Source of the DNA: Cellulomonas sp. 73-145
GTDB taxonomy: Bacteria; Actinomycetota; Actinomycetes; Actinomycetales; Cellulomonadaceae
DNA: 64,000 bases
Assembly: GCA_001898185.1 (NCBI GenBank)
Contig: MKTI01000004.1
Coordinates: 62,001 to 126,000, forward strand
Direction: 5' to 3'
Part shown: piece by piece, positions 9,252-16,113 of the stretch
Numbering within the stretch: the first letter of the stretch is position 1
Layout: every line of letters starts with the position of its first letter
Position numbers and translations under genes: made by a program
Notes under the pieces: model-generated
Seen by the model: the letters and a program-made list of their open reading frames with translations, nothing else
Told to the model about the DNA's origin: nothing
The model's database searches: none

Positions 9252-9296
9252 GGCCGCGCCCCTGGCTCACTGCCTCACGAGCCGCGCGGCGCGGCC
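9252..9296 (+). other. Nested hairpin between permease and GH3 genes
   Basis: The 105-bp gap before the GH3 gene holds an outer 9-bp stem (GGCCGCGCC 9252-9260 with 9288-9296) and an inner 5-bp stem (9264-9268 with 9279-9283). It could be a weak terminator or an mRNA-processing or stabilising structure that uncouples transporter from enzyme expression. No T tract follows. Confidence 0.4.
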
Positions 9297-9337
9297 GCCC
9301 TGCCTTCACCTCCGCTGACCAGAGAGAAGTTGTGCCC

Positions 9338-11770
9338 GTGTCCGAGGACGTCCCCGCCGTGCCGGAGGTCTCGCAGCGCGTCCGCGCCCTGCACGCCCGC
9401 ATGACGCTCGAGGAGAAGCTGGCCCAGCTGGTGGGCTACTGGCTGGACCAGAACGGCACCGTGGCGCCGATGCAGTCGGAGATGGCCTCGGGCCAGAAGG
9501 ACTCCGGCCGGCTGGGCGAGATCACGGAGCACGGTCTGGGCCACTACACCCGGGTGTACGGCACCCGGCCGGTGGACCCCGCCGAGCGGGCCGCCTGGCT
9601 GTGGGCCGAGCAGCGCCGGCTCAAGCGCGAGACCCGGCTGGGCATCCCGGCGCTGGTGCACGAGGAGTGCCTCACCGGCCTGGCCGCCTGGCAGGCGGCG
9701 ACCTACCCGACGCCGCTGGCGTGGGGGGCATCGTTCGACCCCGAGCTGGTGCAGGAGGCCGGCCGCGCGATCGGCGACTCGATGCACCAGCTGGGCATCC
9801 ACCAGGGGCTGGCACCGGTCCTCGACGTGATCCGCGACCCGCGCTGGGGGCGGGTCGACGAGTGCATCGGCGAGGACCCGTACCTGGTGGGCACCGTCGG
9901 CACGTCGTACGTGCGCGGTCTGCAGGACGCCGGGGTGCACGCGACGCTCAAGCACTTCGTCGGCTACTCGGGGTCGAAGGCCGGCCGCAACCACGCGCCG
10001 GTCAGCGCCGGGCCGCGCGAGCTGGCGGACGTGTTCTTGCCGCCGTTCGAGATGGCGGTGCGCGACGGTGGCGTGCGGTCGGTGATGAACTCCTACACCG
10101 ACGTGGACGGCGTGCCGATGGCGGCCAACGCCGACCTGCTCACCACGCTGCTGCGCGACGAGTGGGGGTTCGACGGCGTCGTCGTCGCCGACTACTTCGC
10201 GGTGGCGTTCCTCGAGGTGATGCACAAGGTGGCGGCCGACCGCGGCGAGGCCGCGGCTCTGGCGCTGCAGGCCGGCATCGACATCGAGCTGCCGACGGGC
10301 GACGCGTACCTGGAGCCGCTGGCGGAGCGCGTGCGGTCCGGGCAGCTCGACGAGGCGTGGGTGGACCGGGCGGTGCTGCGGGCCCTGCGCCAGAAGGAGC
10401 AGCTGGGGCTGCTCGACGAGAATGCGTTCGAGGACGAGCCGCCGACGGACATCGACCTCGACTCCCCCCGGCACCAGGCGCTGGCGCGCCGGCTGGCCGA
10501 GGAGTCGGTGGTGCTGCTGGCCAACGACGGGGTGCTGCCGCTGAACCGGTGGACCACGACGCCGAGGCGGGTGGCCGTCGTCGGCCCCAACGCGCACCGG
10601 TCCGAGGCGCTGATGGGCTGCTACTCCTTCGCCAACCACGTGCTGGCGCACCACCCCGAGCTGCCGCTGGGGTTCTCGATCCCGACGGTGCTCGAGGGGC
10701 TCGGGTCCGCGTTCTCGCGGGCCGGGCTGGCGGGCTCCGAGCTGGTGTACGCCCGCGGGTGCGACCCCGAGGGGGACGACACGTCCGGCTTCGCGCCGGC
10801 GGTGGAGGCCGTGGCCGGGTCGGACGTGGCGGTCGTCGTCGTCGGCGACCAGGCCGGGTTGTTCGGGCGCGGGACGGTCGGCGAGGGCAACGACGCCGAG
10901 TCCCTGGAGCTGCCCGGCGTGCAGCGGCAGCTGGTCGAGGCGCTGGTCGCCACGGGCACGCCGGTGGTGCTGGTGATGCTGACCGGTCGGCCGTACGCGG
11001 TGGACTGGGCGTTCGACGGCGGTCCGGACGGCGGCGCGGTGCCGGCGGCCGTGCTGCAGGCGTTCTTCCCCGGTGAGGGCGGCGGCCTGGCGATCGCCGA
11101 CGTGGTGACCGGCCTGGTCAACCCGTCGGGACGGTTGCCCGTCTCGCTCCCCCGGTCCACCGGTGCGCAGCCGTACTCCTACCTGCACCCCGTGCTCGGC
11201 GGGCCGTCCGACGTCACGTCGGCCGACTCGACGCCGCTGCGGCCGTTCGGCTTCGGGCTGTCGTACACGGACTTCGCGTACGACGACCTCGTCGTGGACC
11301 CGTCCGTCGAGGCGGGCGGCACGTTCACCGCCGCCGTCACGGTGCGCAACACCGGCACGGTGGCGGGCAGCCACGTGGTGCAGCTGTTCGGGCACGACGT
11401 GCAGGCGACGATCACCCGCCCCGTGGTGCAGCTGCTGGGCTACACCCGGGTCGAGCTGGACCCCGGCGAGGCCGTCCGGGTCACCTTCCTGGTGCCGACC
11501 ACGCGGTTCGCGTTCTCCGACCGGCGGCTGGTGCGCGTCGTCGAGCCCGGTGACGTCGAGGTGTGGGTCGGTGCCCACGCCGCTGCCTCCGGTGCCGGCG
11601 CGCGGACCGACGAGGCGACCGGCGGTGTGATCGCCAACGAGAAGGCGGTCGCACGCCGCACCCTGCCGGGCACCGCCACCGACCGGGCCGTCCTGGCGGT
11701 CACGGGCGACGTGCACCGGGTGAGCGGGGCCGACTCGCGCTGGGTCGAGGTCAAGCTGGCCGGGGCCTGA
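9338..11770 (+). CDS. Intracellular GH3 beta-xylosidase/exo-oligoxylanase-like enzyme
   Basis: A glycoside hydrolase family 3 protein of about 810 residues, with no signal peptide. The N-terminal barrel carries DPRWGRVDECIGEDPYLVG, KHFVGYSG and the catalytic-nucleophile region FDGVVVADYFAV (Asp near residue 285). A GH3 C-terminal alpha/beta sandwich follows, then a fibronectin-III-like domain (GFGLSYTDFAYDDL onward). I prefer the GTG at 9338 because the purine-rich site AGAGAGAAG lies 8 nt upstream; an in-frame GTG at 9332 is only 2 nt from it. It should release xylose from imported oligomers. GH3 specificity is broad, so beta-glucosidase activity remains possible. Confidence 0.88.
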   Translation: MSEDVPAVPEVSQRVRALHARMTLEEKLAQLVGYWLDQNGTVAPMQSEMASGQKDSGRLGEITEHGLGHYTRVYGTRPVDPAERAAWLWAEQRRLKRETRLGIPALVHEECLTGLAAWQAATYPTPLAWGASFDPELVQEAGRAIGDSMHQLGIHQGLAPVLDVIRDPRWGRVDECIGEDPYLVGTVGTSYVRGLQDAGVHATLKHFVGYSGSKAGRNHAPVSAGPRELADVFLPPFEMAVRDGGVRSVMNSYTDVDGVPMAANADLLTTLLRDEWGFDGVVVADYFAVAFLEVMHKVAADRGEAAALALQAGIDIELPTGDAYLEPLAERVRSGQLDEAWVDRAVLRALRQKEQLGLLDENAFEDEPPTDIDLDSPRHQALARRLAEESVVLLANDGVLPLNRWTTTPRRVAVVGPNAHRSEALMGCYSFANHVLAHHPELPLGFSIPTVLEGLGSAFSRAGLAGSELVYARGCDPEGDDTSGFAPAVEAVAGSDVAVVVVGDQAGLFGRGTVGEGNDAESLELPGVQRQLVEALVATGTPVVLVMLTGRPYAVDWAFDGGPDGGAVPAAVLQAFFPGEGGGLAIADVVTGLVNPSGRLPVSLPRSTGAQPYSYLHPVLGGPSDVTSADSTPLRPFGFGLSYTDFAYDDLVVDPSVEAGGTFTAAVTVRNTGTVAGSHVVQLFGHDVQATITRPVVQLLGYTRVELDPGEAVRVTFLVPTTRFAFSDRRLVRVVEPGDVEVWVGAHAAASGAGARTDEATGGVIANEKAVARRTLPGTATDRAVLAVTGDVHRVSGADSRWVEVKLAGA

Positions 11771-11778
11771 GCCGACGC

Positions 11779-13335
11779 ATGAGCACCGTGCACAACCCGC
11801 TGCTGCCGGGCTGCCACCCGGACCCGAGCATCTGCCGCGTCGGCGACGACTACTACCTGGTCACGTCCACGTTCGAGTACTGGCCCGGCCTGCCCGTGTT
11901 CCACAGCCGCGACCTGGTGTCGTGGGAGCAGATCGGCCACGTCGTCGACCGGCCCGGACAGCTGGACTACGACGGCATCGCGTCGTCCGGCGGCCTGTAC
12001 GCGCCGACGCTGCGCCATCACGACGGGCTGTTCTGGCTCGTCTGCACCCTCGTGGACCAGAAGGACGCCACCCGTGGTGGCAACTTCCTGATGACCGCCA
12101 CCGACCCGGCCGGGCCGTGGTCCGACCCGGTGTGGCTGGACGCCGACGGCATCGACCCGTCGATCTTCTTCGACGACGACGGCCGCGCGTGGCTGCACGG
12201 CACCCGGCTCGCGCGTGATCCGCAGTGGCACGACCAGACGGAGGTCTGGGTCCGTGAGCTGGACCCGGCCACCCGGACGCTCGTCGGTCCGGAGAGCGTG
12301 ATCTGGAACGGCGCGCTCAAGGACGTCGTCTGGGCCGAGGGACCGCACCTGTACAAGGTCGACGGCACGTACTACCTGCTCGCCGCGGAGGGTGGGACGG
12401 AGTTCCACCACGCGGTGTCGGTTGCCCGCGCGGAGACGGTGACCGGTCCGTACGTCGGAAACAAGGGCAACCCGGTGCTGACCCACCGGCACCTGGGCCA
12501 CGGCTCCGCCGTGGTCGGCGTCGGTCACGCCGACCTGGTCCAGGCGGCCGACGGCAGCTGGTGGGCGGTGCTGCTCGGCATGCGGACGTACGGCGGCTAC
12601 CACTACCCGCTGGGCCGCGAGACGTTCCTGGTGCCGGTGACGTGGGAGGACGGCTGGCCCGTCTTCGCACCGGGGCTCGGTCGGGTGCCCGACGAGGTCG
12701 ACGTGCCGTTCGCCCTCGGGGGGCCGCTGGGTTCCTCGCAGGGTCGGACCTCGGGCGTGGTGCGTCCCGACGACCTGCGCTGGACGTCCCTGCGCCGGCC
12801 GGCGGCGGAGCTCGCGGTGCCCGTGGAGGACGGCTGGGACCTCACGATGCGGCCGACGACGCTGGCCGACCCGTTCACCCCCGCCTTCCTCGGCGTGCGG
12901 CAGCAGCACGTGGACGTGGACGTCCGTGCGGTGCTCGACGCCCCCGCCGTGCTCGGCGAGGAGGTGGGCGTGGCGATCCGGCAGTCGGAGGACGACCACG
13001 TCCGGTTCTTCGTCACGGGCTCGACGGGAGGACGCAGCGCGGTCGCCGTGCACCGCCAGGGCGGGGTCGACACGACGCTGGGCTCGGCGCCCATCGCCGG
13101 CAACGGCGCCGTGACGCTCACGGTGGAGGCGCGGGGCCCGGAGTACCGGCTGCTCGTCGCCACCGACGACGAGGTGCTGGTCCAGGTCGCCACGGCCGAC
13201 GCCCGCACGCTGGACAGCGTCGCAACGGGCGGGTTCCTCGGCCTGTGGATCGGCGTCTACGCCACCAGCAACGCCCGCCCGACCAGCACCGTGGCCCACG
13301 TCCGGCGCTTCTCGTACGACCCCGTCACCGCCTGA
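11779..13335 (+). CDS. GH43 beta-xylosidase / alpha-L-arabinofuranosidase
   Basis: A 518-residue family 43 enzyme beginning 8 nt after the GH3 stop. The three catalytic acids of the five-bladed propeller are visible: Asp15 (HPDPSI), Asp126 (DGIDPSIFFDDDG) and Glu187 (WAEGPHLYK). A C-terminal beta-sandwich (about 330-518) marks the two-domain type that trims xylo-oligosaccharides. No signal peptide, so it shares the cytoplasm with the GH3 and GH10 enzymes. Last gene of the operon; a long palindrome follows. Confidence 0.92.
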   Translation: MSTVHNPLLPGCHPDPSICRVGDDYYLVTSTFEYWPGLPVFHSRDLVSWEQIGHVVDRPGQLDYDGIASSGGLYAPTLRHHDGLFWLVCTLVDQKDATRGGNFLMTATDPAGPWSDPVWLDADGIDPSIFFDDDGRAWLHGTRLARDPQWHDQTEVWVRELDPATRTLVGPESVIWNGALKDVVWAEGPHLYKVDGTYYLLAAEGGTEFHHAVSVARAETVTGPYVGNKGNPVLTHRHLGHGSAVVGVGHADLVQAADGSWWAVLLGMRTYGGYHYPLGRETFLVPVTWEDGWPVFAPGLGRVPDEVDVPFALGGPLGSSQGRTSGVVRPDDLRWTSLRRPAAELAVPVEDGWDLTMRPTTLADPFTPAFLGVRQQHVDVDVRAVLDAPAVLGEEVGVAIRQSEDDHVRFFVTGSTGGRSAVAVHRQGGVDTTLGSAPIAGNGAVTLTVEARGPEYRLLVATDDEVLVQVATADARTLDSVATGGFLGLWIGVYATSNARPTSTVAHVRRFSYDPVTA

Positions 13336-13370
13336 CCGCCGACCCGGCGCAAACCACTCACCCCCCGACC

Positions 13371-13476
13371 GTCTCTGCGGCCGACCGCCGCACCGGGCGC
13401 CGCTCGGCGTGCCGCGCCTCGACCAGTCTGTGATCTCACGCTGTACGCCTGGTGTACGTACACCAGGCGTACAGCG
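13371..13476. repeat. Intergenic repeat, copy 1, with 38-bp perfect palindrome
   Basis: The end of the element (13439-13476) is a perfect palindrome with no loop: the 19-nt arm CGCTGTACGCCTGGTGTAC is followed directly by its reverse complement. The upstream part (from GTCTCTGCGGCCG through GGCGTGCCGCGCCTCGACC) is also shared with a second direct copy at 14374-14486. It lies between the convergent GH43 and 13521-14024 genes, so it may act as a bidirectional terminator. The shared flank shows it is a dispersed element rather than a simple hairpin. Confidence 0.8.
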
Positions 13477-13520
13477 CGAAGAGTGGATCGGTATCGCTGC
13501 CATCGGGCGCATCGGGTCCG

Positions 13521-14024
13521 TCAGCTCTGGTCGCCTCCGGGAAGACCGAAGACCTCGTCCAGCACCGCGCGCCTCTCCGCACCGTCGAGCCAGAGGACCT
13601 CGTAGCGCACGCCCCGCAAGGTGAAGCCACCCGAGCGCAGCTCGGCCAACGCTGCCGAGGTGTCCCGGTCGATCCCGTCGTCGTACGGCACCGCGTCAGG
13701 CGCCGGGTCCGCCCAGGCGAGGAGGAACTCCACGAGCGGCTCCCAGCGAGGCTGGACCACAGCGCCGGTGCTCGGCGTCCGGGTCCACTCCTGCACCTCG
13801 ATCCGCACGTGGCCTACGAGCACGTGGTCGTGCCACACCTCACCCACGGCACCGTGGAAGGAGTAGGCGCCGCCTGTCGGCAGCTCCTCGACCGCGTTGT
13901 CCTCCACGGTGGCGCGACGACGACGCGACCACGACCGCACGACGTAGCCGCCCAGCAGCGCGCACGCCACAACGGCCGACGTGACGGTAGAAAGCACCAC
14001 GACGGTCGTCGAGACGCCCGTCAC
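13521..14024 (-). CDS. Membrane-anchored protein of unknown function
   Basis: A 167-residue protein with one N-terminal membrane helix (about 7-29, VVVLSTVTSAVVACALLGGYVV) followed by a stop-transfer RSWSRRRR. The rest is a soluble domain of about 130 residues, probably cytoplasmic, with GEVWHDHVLVGHVRIEVQEW and FTLRGVRYEVLWLDGAERR. I do not recognise the family. The GTG start overlaps the stop of the upstream DivI1A-motif gene by 4 nt (GTGA), so the two are probably coupled. The pair is bracketed by two copies of the intergenic repeat. Confidence 0.6.
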   Translation of the reverse strand: MTGVSTTVVVLSTVTSAVVACALLGGYVVRSWSRRRRATVEDNAVEELPTGGAYSFHGAVGEVWHDHVLVGHVRIEVQEWTRTPSTGAVVQPRWEPLVEFLLAWADPAPDAVPYDDGIDRDTSAALAELRSGGFTLRGVRYEVLWLDGAERRAVLDEVFGLPGGDQS

Positions 14025-14296
14025 CGCAGGGCTGCGACCACGCGGTCGAGCAGGTCGTCGACCGCGTCCTGGTCGTAGCCCTCGCGGAACTTGGTGGAGG
14101 CGAAGCGGAGCGCGAGCACGTCGTCGGCCGTCAGCTCCGGGCGCTGGCCGTGGGCCCGTGCGTCGATCGCCCGGACGCAGCGCTCCACTGCGGCGTCGAC
14201 CTGGTCCGTCTGGTAGCCCTCACGCCAGCGGGTCCGCGGGACGGCCGTGGACCGGAGCTCGGCGGCGGAGATGGGCTGGGCGGCGGGACGGGACAT
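14021..14296 (-). CDS. Small protein with two DivI1A-type motifs
   Basis: A 91-residue protein with two related motifs: RTRWREGYQTDQVDAAVERC (about 21-40) and ASTKFREGYDQDAVDDLLDR (about 66-85). Each fits the short DivI1A/DivIVA-terminus pattern F-REGY-DQVD found in actinobacterial cell-pole and septum proteins. There is no membrane helix, but its stop overlaps the start of the membrane protein gene downstream. A role at the cell envelope or division site is inference. The ATG at 14294-14296 is chosen because nothing conserved lies upstream. Confidence 0.7.
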   Translation of the reverse strand: MSRPAAQPISAAELRSTAVPRTRWREGYQTDQVDAAVERCVRAIDARAHGQRPELTADDVLALRFASTKFREGYDQDAVDDLLDRVVAALR

Positions 14297-14373
14297 GGGC
14301 CGATCGTGGCATCGGGGGACGCACGGCAGACGTGGTTCGGTGGGCGATTCCGCAACGACGCACCTCCCCGCGG

Positions 14374-14486
14374 GTCTCTCCGGCCGCCCGCCGCCGCGCC
14401 ACGCTGGCGCAGCGTGGCGTGCCGCGCCTCGACCGGCCAGTGATCTCGCGCTGCACGCCCGGTGTACGTACACCAGGCGTACAGCG
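14374..14486. repeat. Intergenic repeat, copy 2, with imperfect palindrome
   Basis: A direct-orientation copy of the element at 13371-13476. The shared segment runs from GTCTCT through TGGCGTGCCGCGCCTCGACC to the palindrome at 14449-14486, whose left arm differs from the right at two transition positions (CTGCACGCCC against GGCGTACAG). Copy 2 also contains an extra perfect hairpin, CGCCACGCTG 14397-14406 with 14410-14419 and a 3-nt loop, absent from copy 1. The whole 323-bp gap 14297-14619 contains nothing else I can identify. Confidence 0.75.
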
Positions 14487-14619
14487 GCAGAAGGAGGTCA
14501 GATCCCTCCGCGGCACGCCGACGGGCCGATGGGCCGCGGTCGGGGCGGGCAGGGTCAGGCGGTCGGCCACCTGGGCGAGCACCTCGGGGACGACGACGCC
14601 GCCGAGGGCACACGCACGG

Positions 14620-16113
14620 TCACCACTGCGCCTCGGTGACGTCGGCCGGCCGCCGGGTGGCGTCGTACCGCCGCACCCAGCCCGGGACGACCGCGATGAT
14701 CGCCAGCTGCGGGTCGAGCGCTCGCGAGCCGGGAGACGCCGCCTCGTACGCGGCAGCCAGGGTCGCCCGTTCCGAGCCGTCGGCGATCCGCGCCACCCCC
14801 TCTACCTGGAACGTGACGTCTCCGAGGCCCACCACCACGGCGACCCGCGGCGCACGGCGGATGTTCTGCACCTTGCGAGAGCTCCCCAGCGCGTCCACCA
14901 GGAGCGTTCCGTCCGCAAGCGCCACGACGCCCACCAGCGCAGCCTCCGGCTCACCCGACGCCCCGACAGTGGCGAGCACGCCCATCGGGTTGGCGGCGAC
15001 GAAGGCCCCCAGGTCAGAAGGCGTCAGGTCAGAGGACGTCAGGTCAGAGGGCGTCAGGTCGGAGGGCACCCGCGCCGCGCCGGCTGCGGGGGCGGACGCC
15101 GCGGCGAGCGGTGTCGGGCGGGACGAGCTGCCGGACGCAGGGACGAGCGCCGGGGAGTCGAGGTCGAGGGCCAGGTCGAGGATCGGGGACGAGTGGGTGA
15201 GGGCGCCGACGGACAGGTAGTCCACCCCCGTGCGGGCCACAGCGGCAGCGGTGTCGAGGGTGAGGTTGCCCGTGGCCTCGAGCTCGACATGACCCGTCTC
15301 AGGCTCGCGGGCACGGACTGCCGCGACCACCTCGGTCAGCACCGGGACCGGCATGTTGTCCAGCAGCAGGAAGTCGGCGCCCGCGTCGAGCGCCTCCATC
15401 GCCTGGTCCAGGGTGTCCGCCTCGACCTGGATCGCCACGTCGGGGAACCGCTCGCGGACCGCGCGCACCGCCGGGGCGACCCCGCCGGCGGCCACCACGT
15501 GGTTGTCCTTGACCATCGCGACGTCGTACAGGCCCATGCGCTTGTTGGTGCCGCCGCCGCACCGGACGGCGTACTTCTCGAGCGCGCGCAGGCCGGGGGT
15601 CGTCTTGCGGGTGTCCAGCACGCGGGCGCCGGTACCGGCGAGGACGTCGGCGAAGCGGCGGGTGTGCGTCGCGACGCCGGAGGCGCGGGAGACGACGTTG
15701 AGCAGGGTGCGCTCGGCGACCAGGAGCACCTGCACCGGACCGGTCAGCTCGGCGACGACGTCGCCGCGGTGCAGCGCGGAACCGTCCGGGAGGTGCACGG
15801 TCATGGTCGGGCTGGGCAAGGCGAGGCGCCCGGCCACCTGGGCGAGCACCGCGGGGACGACGACGACGCCGGCCAGCACGCCGTCGGCGCGAGCCATCAG
15901 CCGGGCGGTGCCCACCTCGTCGGGCGGCACCGTCGCCTGCGTGGTGACGTCCCGGCCCGGGGCGACGCCGAGGTCCTCGTCGAGCGCGGCCGTGACCAGG
16001 CGCTCGACGGCCGAGCGGTCCGGGCCCGAATCACCGGGGAGGACGCCGATCGGCGTGCCCGACGCGGCAGCAGGCGCGCCGGCCACGGCGGTGCGCACGT
16101 CGGGCGCCGTCAC
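14620..16113 (-). CDS. nadC: NadC quinolinate phosphoribosyltransferase fused to a PNPOx-like FMN-barrel domain
   Basis: A 497-residue fusion. Residues about 30-320 are NadC, which converts quinolinate and PRPP to nicotinate mononucleotide, with DTRKTTPGLRALEKYAV (168-183), GGGTNKR (187-192) and VKDNH (201-205). Residues about 321-368 are a low-complexity linker ending in a four-fold SDLTP-type repeat. Residues about 367-497 form a pyridoxamine-5-phosphate-oxidase-like split barrel (NPMGVLATVGASGEPEAALV, then SSRKVQNIRRAPRVAVVV). NadC is normally about 285 residues, so the C-terminal domain is extra. The GTG start overlaps the nadB stop by 4 nt. The barrel's substrate is unknown. Confidence 0.88.
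   Translation of the reverse strand: MTAPDVRTAVAGAPAAASGTPIGVLPGDSGPDRSAVERLVTAALDEDLGVAPGRDVTTQATVPPDEVGTARLMARADGVLAGVVVVPAVLAQVAGRLALPSPTMTVHLPDGSALHRGDVVAELTGPVQVLLVAERTLLNVVSRASGVATHTRRFADVLAGTGARVLDTRKTTPGLRALEKYAVRCGGGTNKRMGLYDVAMVKDNHVVAAGGVAPAVRAVRERFPDVAIQVEADTLDQAMEALDAGADFLLLDNMPVPVLTEVVAAVRAREPETGHVELEATGNLTLDTAAAVARTGVDYLSVGALTHSSPILDLALDLDSPALVPASGSSSRPTPLAAASAPAAGAARVPSDLTPSDLTSSDLTPSDLGAFVAANPMGVLATVGASGEPEAALVGVVALADGTLLVDALGSSRKVQNIRRAPRVAVVVGLGDVTFQVEGVARIADGSERATLAAAYEAASPGSRALDPQLAIIAVVPGWVRRYDATRRPADVTEAQW
15011..15070 (-). repeat. Four 15-bp tandem repeats in the NadC fusion linker
   Basis: Four near-identical 15-bp units (consensus AGGTCAGAGGGCGTC on the plus strand) encode the five-residue repeat TPSDL/TSSDL at about residues 350-369. 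The unit is a multiple of three, so copy-number changes would keep the two domains in frame. Confidence 0.85.

Noticed and set aside
13439..14486. Protein-coding reading of the palindromic repeats (CTPGVRTPGVQRE-like peptides)
   Set aside because: The same peptide appears on both strands because the DNA is palindromic; no ribosome-binding site or conserved frame accompanies it.
13371..14486. Insertion sequence with terminal repeats
   Set aside because: The copies are direct, not inverted, and the genes between them encode no transposase.
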